This document shows positions 16,908 through 26,103 of a stretch of 64,000 bases of DNA, one piece after another. A model generated the notes under the pieces. The model was not told the origin of the DNA. It saw only the letters and a list, made by a program, of their open reading frames with translations, and did no database searches. The DNA comes from Noviluteimonas lactosilytica. Lineage in GTDB: Bacteria; Pseudomonadota; Gammaproteobacteria; Xanthomonadales; Xanthomonadaceae. Each line of letters begins with the position of its first letter. The first letter of the stretch is position 1. The stretch covers positions 1,532,189-1,596,188 of the forward strand of contig NZ_JAJGAK010000001.1 in assembly GCF_020866925.1 (NCBI RefSeq), read 5' to 3'. Position numbers and translations under genes: made by a program.

Positions 16908-18020
16908 CTAGGAATGCGACGCGGCCAGCGGCCGCGACGCGCGCCGCCACAGGCGCCACACGCCGATGGTCAGCAACGGAAGGACGTACACAACGAGGAA
17001 CAGCCACGCCAATGCGCGGTAGCCGCGTGCGATCAGGTCGACGAGACCGAAGCGCGCGGCGATGAAGATCGAACCGACCAGCAACACGCTCGCGATCGCG
17101 AAGCGCGCCTTGATCGAGAGTTCCGCCGCGCGCCGCGTGCGCCAGTGCGTCGCGATGCGCTCGTTGGCCGCATGCACGCACGCCGCGCCGCTCTCGAGCA
17201 ACGCGCTGAAGATCATCGCCTGGAACAGGAAGTGGAACACCGGCATGTCGAGCTGGCGCAGCATGTAGTCGGACGGCAACGCTTCCGCGCCGATCGACGG
17301 ATACCACGCGATCATGCACACGAAGAACAGCAGGCCCGGCAGCATCGCGAGCGGCCCGGCGATCACGCCCGCCACCACCGCGTCGCGGCGCGTCAGGAAA
17401 TGGCGCGCGAGCGGCAGGATCATCACTGCGCCGACGATGTTGTAACCGGCGTAGGTGAGCCCGCCCGAGAGCCAGCCATCGGTCGGCACCGGCGTTGCGA
17501 ATTGCTGCGCCGCCTGCCCGCCGAATTTCGTGAGCACGAAGATCACCAGCAGCACGTACACGCCGTACAGCAGGAACGACACCCACTTGAACAGGCGCTC
17601 CACCGACTGGTTGCCGTAGGCGGTGAAGGCGCCGATGCCGAGCATCAGCAGCAACGTGCCGACCAGCGTGGGCCAGCCGAAGACGGCTTGCCCGATCGCA
17701 CCCGCCGCCGCGCCGAACACGGCGAGGATCAACACCATGAACACCAGGTACGCGAGTTCGAACACGAACGCGAACGGCCCGAGCAGTTCCGCGAAGAAGC
17801 TGCGGTAATCGAAACTGCGCGTGGCGTGCGCGAACGCGAACGTCAGCGCGCACATGCCGCTCCACGCGAGCATCGCGACGAGGATCGCCGCGACGCCGCC
17901 CTGCGGCCCGCTCGGGATGAAGTACTCCGCGAGTTCGCGACCGGTGGCGTAACCGCCGCCGATCACCGCCGCCTTGAACGCCAGGCCCGGCAGGATCCAG
18001 CGCTGGAAGCGCGAGCTCAT
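16908..18020 (-). CDS. YkvI-family membrane transporter
   Basis: 370 residues from the ATG at 18020; a longer frame upstream overlaps dgcN and is rejected. About ten transmembrane segments are seen with an early glycine-rich helix break (KAAVIGGGYATGREL), as in YkvI/COG3814 proteins, a branch near the amino-acid/cation symporters (APC-like fold). The substrate is not established for the family. It starts 10 bases after the dgcN stop and so is surely co-transcribed. Next to DgcN, an amino-acid or acyl-amino-acid substrate such as glutamate is a reasonable guess. Confidence 0.8.
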   Translation of the reverse strand: MSSRFQRWILPGLAFKAAVIGGGYATGRELAEYFIPSGPQGGVAAILVAMLAWSGMCALTFAFAHATRSFDYRSFFAELLGPFAFVFELAYLVFMVLILAVFGAAAGAIGQAVFGWPTLVGTLLLMLGIGAFTAYGNQSVERLFKWVSFLLYGVYVLLVIFVLTKFGGQAAQQFATPVPTDGWLSGGLTYAGYNIVGAVMILPLARHFLTRRDAVVAGVIAGPLAMLPGLLFFVCMIAWYPSIGAEALPSDYMLRQLDMPVFHFLFQAMIFSALLESGAACVHAANERIATHWRTRRAAELSIKARFAIASVLLVGSIFIAARFGLVDLIARGYRALAWLFLVVYVLPLLTIGVWRLWRRASRPLAASHS

Positions 18021-18030
18021 GCGTGCAACC

Positions 18031-19047
18031 TCATGCGAGGCACGATGCCACGAGGCGCGCGAAGCTGTCCCCGCCGCGCATCGGATCGGCGACCGGCAAG
18101 CCGAGCCGTTCGCTTTCCGCATCGATGACGCGCTGCGCTTCCTGCGGATCGAGCTTGCCGGTGTTGAGGCTCACGCCCGCGCAGCGAATCCGCGGCGACG
18201 TACGCGACCCGAGCCGCAACGCGAGTTCGATCGTGTCGCGCAGGCCGGGCACCGGATAGTCCGGATGACCGAGCACGCGCTCGCGTCCGGGTTCGTGGCA
18301 CACGACGAGCACGTCGGGCTGGCTGCCGTGCAGCAGCCCGAGCGACACGCCCGCATACGCGGGATGGTGCAGCGAGCCCTGGCCTTCGATGACATCCCAG
18401 TGCGACGGCGCCGCATCGGGCGACAACATTTCCGCCGCGCCGGCCGCGAAGTCCGCGACCACCGCATCCATCGGGATGCCACCGCCCGCGATGAGGATGC
18501 CGGTCTGTCCCGTCGCGCGGAACGTCGCATCGACGCCGCGTGCATGGAAAGCGCGCGTCAGTGCGAGCGCGGTGTACTTCTTGCCGAGCGCGCAGTCGGT
18601 GCCGATGGTCAACAACCGCTTGCCGGTGCGCGGCTTGCCGGTGCCGACGGGAATCGGCGAAGGCGGCACGCGCACGTCGATCAGGCGACGCCCGTGTTCC
18701 GCGGCGACGTCGCGCAACACCGGGAAGTCGCGCAATCGCGCGTGCATCCCGCCGACCAGGTCGAGCCCTGCACGCAGGGCTTCGACCAGGGCCTCGACCC
18801 ACGAGGGCGGAATGAATCCGCCCGCGTTGGCCACGCCGATCACCATCGCGCGCGCGCCGGCGGCATGCGCCTGCGCGGGCGTGAGGAACGGCAACCCGGT
18901 GGTCACCGTCGCCCCCGCGACGGAGAACTCGCCGAGGCAGCGTTCGGGCGCCCAATCGCGCAATCCGAACGCTGTCTTCGCGTAACCGGGCTCGGTCGTG
19001 TCGCCGAGGAACAACAGGTAAGGCTGGGGCAACGTGAGCTCAGACAT
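18031..19047 (-). CDS. dgcN: DUF1611-family protein, DgcN-like (D-glutamate N-acetyltransferase)
   Basis: 338 residues. It matches the DUF1611 build: an N-terminal Rossmann-like domain (1-130) and a C-terminal P-loop-type domain with GTDCALGKK at 149-157, then FRATGQTGILIAGGGIPMD and WDVIEGQGSLHHP. In the D-glutamate catabolic cluster described in marine gammaproteobacteria, the DUF1611 member DgcN acetylates D-Glu and its partner DgcA racemises N-acetyl-D-Glu. A DgcA-like gene lies 3.9 kb upstream in the same unit, supporting this reading. The start is 21 bases after the receptor stop and 10 bases before the YkvI-like gene. The enzymatic role is inferred. Confidence 0.82.
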   Translation of the reverse strand: MSELTLPQPYLLFLGDTTEPGYAKTAFGLRDWAPERCLGEFSVAGATVTTGLPFLTPAQAHAAGARAMVIGVANAGGFIPPSWVEALVEALRAGLDLVGGMHARLRDFPVLRDVAAEHGRRLIDVRVPPSPIPVGTGKPRTGKRLLTIGTDCALGKKYTALALTRAFHARGVDATFRATGQTGILIAGGGIPMDAVVADFAAGAAEMLSPDAAPSHWDVIEGQGSLHHPAYAGVSLGLLHGSQPDVLVVCHEPGRERVLGHPDYPVPGLRDTIELALRLGSRTSPRIRCAGVSLNTGKLDPQEAQRVIDAESERLGLPVADPMRGGDSFARLVASCLA

Positions 19048-19068
19048 CTGTGCGGTCTTCGAGGTCGG

Positions 19069-21465
19069 TCAGAAGCGGTAATCGACCTCGATGCCGAACA
19101 TGCGCGGCTGGATCGGCGACGCGGCGGTGAAGTGCGTGATGCCGGTGACCTCGCCCGTGACGTTGTTCATCGTGGAATACGCCTGCTCGTCCGTCGCGTT
19201 CTTGACGTAGGTGCGCAGCGTCCACTTCTCGTTGGAGAACGACGCGTACAGATCGAGCACGTTGTAGCTGCCGATGACCAGCGGCTCGTTGATCGTCGTC
19301 ATCAGCGGAACGACCGGATCGACGGTGCTGATGATTTCGCGGTAGGTCGTGCCGTTGGCGCGATCGTCGACCCAGCGCAGGCCGCCGCCGACGTTCAACG
19401 CCCAGCCGTTGCTCACCGGGTAGTAGTAGTCGGCGGTGAACGACCACGTCAGGTCGGGCACGTAGGGCATGCGATCGCCTTCCAGGCCGGTGTTGACGTC
19501 GAGGCGCACGAGGCCGATGCCCGGGATGTCGCCGGCCGGGTTGACCGTGATCGTCGGGAAGTCTTCGTCGATCCGGGCGTCGTTGTACGCGGCGTTGAGG
19601 CCGAGCGTCAGGCCGTCGGCAGGACGCACGAGCACCGAGGCCTCGAGGCCGCGGCTCGTCGCTTCGCCGCCGTTGACCAGGCCGCTGATGCCATTGACCA
19701 GCGAAGCGACCTGGATGTCGGTCCAGTCGATCTGGTACGCGGTGAGGTCGAACAGCACGCGGTTGTCGGCGAACGCGGACTTCAGGCCGAGCTCGTAGCT
19801 GGTGAGCATGGAGGAATCGACGGTCGGCGGCAGGCCCGGCGCGAGGATGTTGGGGCCGCCCGGCTGGTAGCCGGTCGACGCCTTCGCGTACACCATCGTG
19901 TCTTCGTTGATCTGGAACTGCGGCGTGATGCTCCACGTCACCACGTCTTCGCTCGACGTGTTCGTATTCGAGCCGATCGGCAGGATGACGCCCTGCGTGA
20001 CGTTCTGCGTGAAGTCCTGGTCGTTGCGCGCCCAGCGCACGCCGGCGCCGAGCTTGAACGCGTCGGTGAACTTGTACGCGCCGTTCGCGAACACCGCGGT
20101 CTCTTCGTAGGTGCTCGGGATGAAGAGTTCACCGAGCACGCCGATCTCGTCGTCCCACGGCGCGGGCAGCGGCTGGCCATCCATCTGGACGAGCGGGATG
20201 AACTGGTGGTTGTCGCCGTCTTCCTTCGAGTAGAACGCACCGACCAGCCATTCGAACGCCGTGCCCGCCTTCGACTGCAGGCGGAACTCCTGCGTGAACT
20301 GCTGCAGGTCGAGCGAGTAGTCGAGGTTGGCCTTGCCCGCTTCCAGGGTCGGATCGAGCGGCACGAACGCGAGCGGATACTCGCCGAACGAGAACGTCAG
20401 GTCGCTGCGCGTGAACGTTTGGGAATCGGCGTAGCTGGTCGCCGAGACGAAGTCGGCGAAGCCGGCGTCCCAGTTCACGGTCAGCGCGTAGTTGTCGATG
20501 TCCTTCGTGAACTTCTCGTCGACACCGACGTAGTTGCTCAGGCCGGCGATGCGGCCGTGCGTCACCGGATCCAGCGCGATGACGGCGTTGTTGTCGCTGT
20601 CGATCTTCTGCTGCATGGCGGTGAACGTCACATCGACGCCGTCGCCCTGCCACAGCAGCGCGGCGCGCGCGCTGGTCTGGTCGCCTTCGTTGATGTCTTC
20701 GCGGCCGTCGAACAGGTTGTCGACGTAGCCGGCGATGTTGTTGCCCGCGTAGCTGGCGCGCAGTGCGAGCACGTCCTGCTTGAGCGGCACGTTCACGCCG
20801 ACGCGGTAACTGGTGCCCCAGTCGTCCGCACTGTCGGTGCTCGACACGCCGAAGCCGACGCGATACTCGGCCTGCGTCACGTCGGGCTTCTTCATCGTGT
20901 ACTTGATCAGGCCGCCCATCGCGCCCGCGCCGTACAGCGTGCCCTGCGGACCGCGCAGCACTTCGATGCTTTCCACGTCGTAGGGCAGCAGGTCGAGCGT
21001 GTACAGCGTGGCCTGCTGGTAGAGGCTGTTGGAACCGACCGGCGTTTCGTCGACGTAGGTGCCGACGGTCGAACCCGGCGACATCGCCGCGATGCCGCGC
21101 ATCGAAACCTGCGTCTGGCCCGGCGTGCCGCCGGACTGGATCGCCAGGCCCGGCACGTAGTTGGCGTAGTCGGTCATCTGCGTCGCGTTGATGTTCTCCA
21201 GCTGCTGGTCGCTCAGCTTGGTGATCGCAACGGCGACTTCGCGGATGTTTTCTTCGCGCTTGTTCGCGGTGACCGTGACCTTGTCGAGTTCCTGCGGCGT
21301 CTGCTGGGCCGACGGGCCCGAGGCCTGCTGGTCGGCGGCGGCGGCCGGCGCTGCGTCCTGCGCCAGGGCCGAGCCGGCGAAGCCGACGCTCAGCGTGATT
21401 GCGATCGCGGTGGTCAGCGTGTGGCGGCGCATCGATGCGCGGCCGCGCGGGTGTTGCTTCTGCAT
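19069..21465 (-). CDS. TonB-dependent outer membrane receptor
   Basis: 798 residues from the ATG at 21465, preceded by GGAGAAGGG. A signal peptide ends near AGSALAQ (about 36). A TonB-box-like DKVTVTA is followed by the plug (KREENIREV, GTLYGAGAMGGLIKY) and a 22-strand barrel ending VDYRF with terminal Phe. It would import a scarce substrate across the outer membrane using TonB energy. It has its own promoter inside the upstream gene's end and heads dgcN, the YkvI-like gene and the serine hydrolase. Context points to peptides or amino-acid conjugates; the barrel gives no direct sign of iron or vitamin use. Confidence 0.92.
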   Translation of the reverse strand: MQKQHPRGRASMRRHTLTTAIAITLSVGFAGSALAQDAAPAAAADQQASGPSAQQTPQELDKVTVTANKREENIREVAVAITKLSDQQLENINATQMTDYANYVPGLAIQSGGTPGQTQVSMRGIAAMSPGSTVGTYVDETPVGSNSLYQQATLYTLDLLPYDVESIEVLRGPQGTLYGAGAMGGLIKYTMKKPDVTQAEYRVGFGVSSTDSADDWGTSYRVGVNVPLKQDVLALRASYAGNNIAGYVDNLFDGREDINEGDQTSARAALLWQGDGVDVTFTAMQQKIDSDNNAVIALDPVTHGRIAGLSNYVGVDEKFTKDIDNYALTVNWDAGFADFVSATSYADSQTFTRSDLTFSFGEYPLAFVPLDPTLEAGKANLDYSLDLQQFTQEFRLQSKAGTAFEWLVGAFYSKEDGDNHQFIPLVQMDGQPLPAPWDDEIGVLGELFIPSTYEETAVFANGAYKFTDAFKLGAGVRWARNDQDFTQNVTQGVILPIGSNTNTSSEDVVTWSITPQFQINEDTMVYAKASTGYQPGGPNILAPGLPPTVDSSMLTSYELGLKSAFADNRVLFDLTAYQIDWTDIQVASLVNGISGLVNGGEATSRGLEASVLVRPADGLTLGLNAAYNDARIDEDFPTITVNPAGDIPGIGLVRLDVNTGLEGDRMPYVPDLTWSFTADYYYPVSNGWALNVGGGLRWVDDRANGTTYREIISTVDPVVPLMTTINEPLVIGSYNVLDLYASFSNEKWTLRTYVKNATDEQAYSTMNNVTGEVTGITHFTAASPIQPRMFGIEVDYRF

Positions 21466-21533
21466 TTGCCCTTCTCCCCAAAGGTGCTTAGCGAATAAGC
21501 GTTGTGTGGTAGGTCTTTCTTGTCCGTCTCGGG

Positions 21534-21565
21534 ATAGAAGCATCCTGATCGGAAAACTGTCAACC
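21534..21565 (-). promoter_or_regulatory. promoter of the receptor gene with shared regulatory element
   Basis: On the minus strand a perfect -35 box TTGACA lies at 21563-21558 and a weak -10 (TTCTAT, 21539-21534) follows after 18 bases. The spacer carries TTTTCCGATCAGGA. The segment 21543-21565 is identical, with one mismatch, to 26081-26103 in front of the other half of the locus. The -35 overlaps the stop codon of the peptide transporter gene, so this is an internal promoter. The half-sites TCC and GGA around GATCA form an imperfect dyad, a plausible operator for the XRE-cupin regulator. Confidence 0.75.
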
Positions 21566-22909
21566 GGTCTGGGCTTGTTCCTCAGACCGTTGGTCGGCGG
21601 GTCGTCCATTCCCGTTGGCGGCCTCGGCGCGGAGGACCGTCGAATCGAGCGAGCGCAGCAGCACGCCGGCCAGCGAAGCGACCGCAGCCATCACGCCGAA
21701 GAACGCCGCGTGCCCCATCGCGCTCCACAAGGTGCCGAGCACGCCGGCCAGCAGGTTTCCGCCGAACGAAGCGAAGTACCAGGCGGCGATGGTCGTTGCG
21801 GCGTAGCCGCCGGGCGCGAGGCGCGCGAACACGCCGAGCCCGATCGGCAGGATGAAGAGCTCGCCGACGGTGAACAGCACGAAGAACAACGCGAGCCACA
21901 TCCAGTTCGCATGTCCGCCCGATTGCGCATCGACGAACGCGAGCATCGCGAAGGCGAGCGCGACACCGAATGCACCGAGCGACATCTTCTTCGCCGGCGA
22001 GGGCTCGCGTCCGTTGCGTGCCTGCTTCGTCCACATCATCACGAGCAGCGGCGTAAGGAAGATGACCAGCAGCGGATTGAGCGCCTGGAACCACGTCATC
22101 GGGATCAGGAACGACCCTGCGTTGCGATCGAGGCCGACGTCGGCCCACAACGCGATCGTGTTGCCCGATTGTTCGTACGCGCCGCGGAACACCATCACGC
22201 ACAGGCCGATCGCCACCAGCGCGAGGATGCGTTGGCGCATCGCTTCGCGCGGCATGCGCGGTGCGTCGATCGCCTTCGCCGCGGCCTGCGTCCTCGGACG
22301 TTCCGGCGGCAGCCAGCGCGCACCGAGCGTGTAGATCGCAAGGCCGAGCAGCATGCCCACGCCCGCCGCGCCGAAGCCCCAGTGCCAGCCGTACAACTCG
22401 CCGAGCGTGCCGCACACGAGCGGTGCGAGAAGACCGCCAACATTGATGCCGACGTAATAGAAGTTGTAAGCCGAACCGCGACGCGGATCGTCCTTCGCAT
22501 ACAGATCGTCGATCTGGCTCGGCAGGCTCGGCAGGAACAGGCCGTTGCCGATCGCGATCGCCGCGAGCGCGAAATACAGCAGCGATTCCGACGCCATCAG
22601 GAAGTGGCCGAACGACATGATCGCCGCGCCGATCATCACCGCGCGCTTGCGACCGAGCCAGCGATCGCTGATGACGCCGCCGAGGATCGGCGTGAAGTAG
22701 AACGTCGCCACGTACACGCCATAGACCATCGAGGCGTGCTGCTGGCTGAAGAGCAACTGCTTCGTCATGTAGTAGACGAGCAGCGTGCGCATCCCGTAGT
22801 AGGAGAAGATCTCCCACATCTGGGTGAAGAACAGCACCGCCAGGCCCGGCGGCTGGTTGAAGAACCAGCCCCGGGTCGAAGTGGTGCGCGTCGCGGCCGC
22901 GCTGGTCAC
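21560..22909 (-). CDS. POT/PTR2-family proton-coupled peptide transporter
   Basis: 449 residues. The GTG start at 22909 overlaps the stop of the DgcA-like gene (GTGA). Twelve or so membrane helices are predicted, with the POT signatures YNFYYVGINVGGL and FSYYGMR on helix 1. It should import di- or tripeptides through the inner membrane. Notably the usual ExxERFxYYG proton-coupling motif reads QMWEIFSYYG: the first Glu is Gln and the Arg is Ile. This may change coupling or substrate range. The coupled position behind the epimerase gene supports a role in peptide catabolism. Confidence 0.88.
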   Translation of the reverse strand: MTSAAATRTTSTRGWFFNQPPGLAVLFFTQMWEIFSYYGMRTLLVYYMTKQLLFSQQHASMVYGVYVATFYFTPILGGVISDRWLGRKRAVMIGAAIMSFGHFLMASESLLYFALAAIAIGNGLFLPSLPSQIDDLYAKDDPRRGSAYNFYYVGINVGGLLAPLVCGTLGELYGWHWGFGAAGVGMLLGLAIYTLGARWLPPERPRTQAAAKAIDAPRMPREAMRQRILALVAIGLCVMVFRGAYEQSGNTIALWADVGLDRNAGSFLIPMTWFQALNPLLVIFLTPLLVMMWTKQARNGREPSPAKKMSLGAFGVALAFAMLAFVDAQSGGHANWMWLALFFVLFTVGELFILPIGLGVFARLAPGGYAATTIAAWYFASFGGNLLAGVLGTLWSAMGHAAFFGVMAAVASLAGVLLRSLDSTVLRAEAANGNGRPADQRSEEQAQTG

Positions 22910-23922
22910 AGCACCGCGTCCGGTGCGCCCCACACGTGGTCGGGGCAATCGATGCGACCGTTGGCGTAGACGACGCCCGGCGTGCGATCGCGCACGAGGA
23001 ACGTCGGGCCATCGAGATCGACGATGTCGCAGTGCTGGCCGAGCACGAACGCCGGCGCCATCGCCAGGCTCGTGCCCACCATGTTGCCGACCATCACGCG
23101 CTTGCCGAGTTCGCGCGCGCGCCTGGCCATCATCAGGCCTTCGGTCAGGCCGCCGCACTTGTCGAGCTTGATGTTGATGACGTCGAAGCGATGCGCGCGC
23201 TCGTTGAGTTCTTCGAGGTCGAGGATGCTTTCGTCCGCGGCGATCGGCACGACGTGGTCGATGCCGTCGAGGTCTTCTTCGTGGTTGCGGCGGCACGGCT
23301 GTTCGAGCAGCGAGACGTCCGCTTCGACGAGCACGGGCAGCAGGCGTTCCAGCGTGTTCGGCACGTAGCCCTGGTTGGCGTCGACGCCGAGCCACACGTC
23401 GGGTCGCGCCTTGCGCACTTCGCGCAGGCGCGCGATGTCGAGGTCGGCTTCGCCGGTGAGCTTGAGCTTGATTGCGCGGGCGTGGTCGTACGCGCGCGCC
23501 TTCTGCGCCATCACGTCCGGCGCATCGGCGCCGACGGTGAACGTGGTGATGAGCGGCTTGGGTTGTGCGAGTCCCGCCAGCTGCCACGCCGGCATGCCGA
23601 GCGTGCGCGCTTCGAGTTCCCACAACGCGCAGTCGACGGCGTTGCGTGCGCCGCCGGCGGGCAACACGCGGCGCAGTTCTTCGCGCGTGACGCCCTGCTC
23701 GAGCGTGTCGCGCAGGCCTTCGAGGGTTTCCAGCATGTCGGCGGGCGTGTCGTGCGTGTAGTACACGCCGGCCGCTTCGCCGCGACCGATGTGGTGGCCC
23801 TGGCGGAGGTTGACGATGGTCACCGGCGAGTTTTCGAACACGTGGCCGGAGATGCGGAAGGGAGCGGACAGGCGCAGCAGTTCATTCCGCAGCGCGAGTT
23901 CGACGCGGTCGGTCTTGATCAC
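22906..23922 (-). CDS. dgcA: enolase-superfamily racemase/epimerase, DgcA-like (N-acetyl-D-Glu racemase or dipeptide epimerase)
   Basis: 338 residues with a GTG start. The muconate-lactonising-enzyme-type active site is complete: K152/K154 (IKLKLTG), metal ligands D181 (LGVDANQGY), E207 (LLEQP) and D230 (AADES), and the opposing base K252 (INIKLDKCGG). This is the fold of L-Ala-D/L-Glu epimerase (YcjG/YkfB) and of DgcA, which racemises N-acetyl-D-glutamate. The linked DgcN-like gene favours DgcA; the adjacent peptide transporter keeps dipeptide epimerisation possible. It is cytoplasmic, 54 bases after the upstream serine hydrolase. Confidence 0.88.
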   Translation of the reverse strand: MIKTDRVELALRNELLRLSAPFRISGHVFENSPVTIVNLRQGHHIGRGEAAGVYYTHDTPADMLETLEGLRDTLEQGVTREELRRVLPAGGARNAVDCALWELEARTLGMPAWQLAGLAQPKPLITTFTVGADAPDVMAQKARAYDHARAIKLKLTGEADLDIARLREVRKARPDVWLGVDANQGYVPNTLERLLPVLVEADVSLLEQPCRRNHEEDLDGIDHVVPIAADESILDLEELNERAHRFDVINIKLDKCGGLTEGLMMARRARELGKRVMVGNMVGTSLAMAPAFVLGQHCDIVDLDGPTFLVRDRTPGVVYANGRIDCPDHVWGAPDAVL

Positions 23923-23976
23923 TTGATTGGTTCCGGAAGGCGCGCGGCGGCACGTGGCCGCCGCGCGCAGGGTCGG

Positions 23977-26007
23977 TCAGTAGTTCGCGCTGAAGCCCAC
24001 GAGGTGCGTCGCGATGCCCACGAAGAGCAGCGCCAGGCACGAGGCGGCGATCACGACGCTCCACAGCTTCGCCCAGATGCGGCGATTGCTGCGCAGCACG
24101 GTCCACGCATTCCACAGCGAGATCGCCGCGCCGATCGGCAGGAGGATCGTCGTGATCGAACGCATCAGGATGACCATCGTGTCGGCGCTCGGGCCCATGG
24201 AACCGAGGTCGGACATCATGATGAAGATCATCGCGACCATGCCGCCGACGGAGGCGAGCACCGCGAGCGAGGCGATGCGCACCCAGCGATGCGCGCGCGC
24301 ATCGGCGCCGGCGAGCGCGTACTTCGCGCCGTAGTGGCGACGCACCAGCGCCGACACCGGCCACGCAACGACGGTGAGCAGCAGCGCGATGAGCGAGCCG
24401 AACAGCATCGTCAGGAACACGGCCGGCGTCTGCCACCAGGCCGCGCGCTGGAACACCATGATCGAGGCGATCGGTTCGGCGCTGAAGCGCGTCACTTTGC
24501 CGTCGACGACGTCGGCCGCGAGGCGGTCGCCGCTGTTGGTGTCCTGCCACACGAACGGGCTGATTTCCTTCCACTTCTTCGGCGCGCCGCTGTAGCCGGC
24601 GAGCATCGGCACGCTGATGGTGCCGTCCTCGTTCACGCTGACCTTGGTCTGGCCGAGCATGTAGACGAGATTCATGAAGTTGGAATCGGCGCGGCGGCTG
24701 CTGTTGTAGCTGCCCGCGATCATCGCGGCGTGCTGCTTGGCGGTCGCTTCATCGACGCCGGCGCCCGCGCCGCCGGAGGTCGGACCGGACGAAGGCAGGT
24801 AGCGATTGACGAAACCGGTGACCAGGCCGTCGCGGATGAGGCGTGCGCTGCCGTCCTTGCCGGAACTGTTCGTCGACACGTAGATGCCGACGTTGTCGTC
24901 GAGGAACAGCTGCAGGTCGCTATGGAACCACTGCGTGTCGCCGCCGTGCGCGATGGCGCGATGGCCGTTGGCGGTGGTTTCGTAGAAGCCGAGCATCATC
25001 TTGTTGAGCGGACCGACCGACGTCTGGCCGGTGCCGTGCATCTCGCGCGCGGTGTCTTCGCGGAGGATGCGCTTGTCGCCGAACGCGCCTTGCTGCAAGT
25101 GCGCGATCATGAAGTTGCCCATGTCCGAACCGGTCGAAGCCAGGCTGCCGGCGGGCGCGAGGTTGATGTACTCGTACGGCTGTTCCTTCCCGTCCGACGC
25201 CGACTTGTAGCCCTTCGACGTCATCGCGAGGAAGTTCTTCTGCACCGGCTGGCGGAACGTCGAGTTCTTCATCTCCAGCGGCTGGAAGATGTTCTGCTCG
25301 ATGTAATCGTCGAACGACTGGCCCGACACGCGCTGCACGATGTAGCCGGCGAGCGCGGTCGCGTAATTCGAGTACGCGGGCGTGCTGCCCGGCTCGTACA
25401 CGCGTTCCGGGATCCAGTGCTTGAGCGTCGCGTCGAGCGGAAGGACATCCTTCTCGTCGTTCGCGATCAGGCCGCGGATCACCTCTTCCATGCCCGTGGT
25501 GTGGGTCATGATGTTGCGCAGCGTCACCGGCTTGCCGTTGTAGGCCGGGATCTGGAAGTCGAGGTACTTGTTGACGTCCTCGTCGAGGTTCAGCTTGCCC
25601 TCTTCGACGAGCTGCATCACCGCGGTCCAGGTGAACAGCTTCGAGATCGAGCCCGGGCGGAACAGTGTCTTCGCCGGATCGACCGGCGTGCGCTTGGCGA
25701 GATCGGAGAAGCCGTAGCCCTTCTCGAGCAGCACCTTGCCGTCCTTCACCACCACGACCACCGAACCGGCGACGTCGGTCTGCTCCAGCGCGTACGGCAT
25801 GAAGCCGTCGAGCCAGGCTTCCAGGTCGGTTGCGGTCAGGCGCTGCGTCGGATCGGGCATCGCGTCGGCCGGCGGCGGCGCGGCGGATGTCGCGGGCGAT
25901 GTTTCGGTGGTCGGCGGCACGTCCACCGGCGGCTGCTGCGCGGCCGCGGTGAACGCGACCCCGAGCGCCATCAGCGCGGTGAACAGTGGGCGTTTGATCA
26001 GTCGCAT
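23977..26007 (-). CDS. membrane-anchored serine hydrolase, beta-lactamase/DD-peptidase fold
   Basis: 676 residues from the ATG at 26007. After a signal peptide (to about AAAQ, 24) and a Pro/Thr-rich stretch, the catalytic domain has S120-x-x-K123 (SISK), Y212-S-N214 and HGG in AIAHGGDTQWF. A DUF3471-like region follows. Residues about 540-676 hold four or five transmembrane helices, so the enzyme faces the periplasm while tethered to the inner membrane. This build resembles Pbp4b/FmtA-like D-amino-acid hydrolases but is not diagnostic. It is the first gene of the minus-strand unit and is read from the shared promoter element. Confidence 0.87.
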   Translation of the reverse strand: MRLIKRPLFTALMALGVAFTAAAQQPPVDVPPTTETSPATSAAPPPADAMPDPTQRLTATDLEAWLDGFMPYALEQTDVAGSVVVVVKDGKVLLEKGYGFSDLAKRTPVDPAKTLFRPGSISKLFTWTAVMQLVEEGKLNLDEDVNKYLDFQIPAYNGKPVTLRNIMTHTTGMEEVIRGLIANDEKDVLPLDATLKHWIPERVYEPGSTPAYSNYATALAGYIVQRVSGQSFDDYIEQNIFQPLEMKNSTFRQPVQKNFLAMTSKGYKSASDGKEQPYEYINLAPAGSLASTGSDMGNFMIAHLQQGAFGDKRILREDTAREMHGTGQTSVGPLNKMMLGFYETTANGHRAIAHGGDTQWFHSDLQLFLDDNVGIYVSTNSSGKDGSARLIRDGLVTGFVNRYLPSSGPTSGGAGAGVDEATAKQHAAMIAGSYNSSRRADSNFMNLVYMLGQTKVSVNEDGTISVPMLAGYSGAPKKWKEISPFVWQDTNSGDRLAADVVDGKVTRFSAEPIASIMVFQRAAWWQTPAVFLTMLFGSLIALLLTVVAWPVSALVRRHYGAKYALAGADARAHRWVRIASLAVLASVGGMVAMIFIMMSDLGSMGPSADTMVILMRSITTILLPIGAAISLWNAWTVLRSNRRIWAKLWSVVIAASCLALLFVGIATHLVGFSANY

Positions 26008-26072
26008 CTCGTTTTCCTCTCCCCAGTTGAATGGCAGCCCAGGCGCCTCCCGCGCCATTGGCCGTTTAGGAG

Positions 26073-26103
26073 AATAAATGTCCTGATCGGAAAATTGTCA
26101 ACC
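26073..26103 (-). promoter_or_regulatory. promoter of the minus-strand locus with shared regulatory element
   Basis: TTGACA (26101-26096) and a -10-like TTTATT (26078-26073) are 17 bases apart on the minus strand, with TTTTCCGATCAGGA in the spacer. 26081-26103 repeats 21543-21565 with one mismatch. Placement between the -35 and -10 boxes suits a repressor operator. It lies in the 190-base gap shared with the divergent XRE-cupin gene, whose possible -10 (TAAAAT, 26123-26128) is just beyond it, so one protein could control both directions. Confidence 0.78.

Noticed and set aside
17974-21498. Plus-strand open frame of 1174 codons
   Set aside because: It lies opposite dgcN, the YkvI-like gene and the receptor; composition is typical of an antisense shadow.
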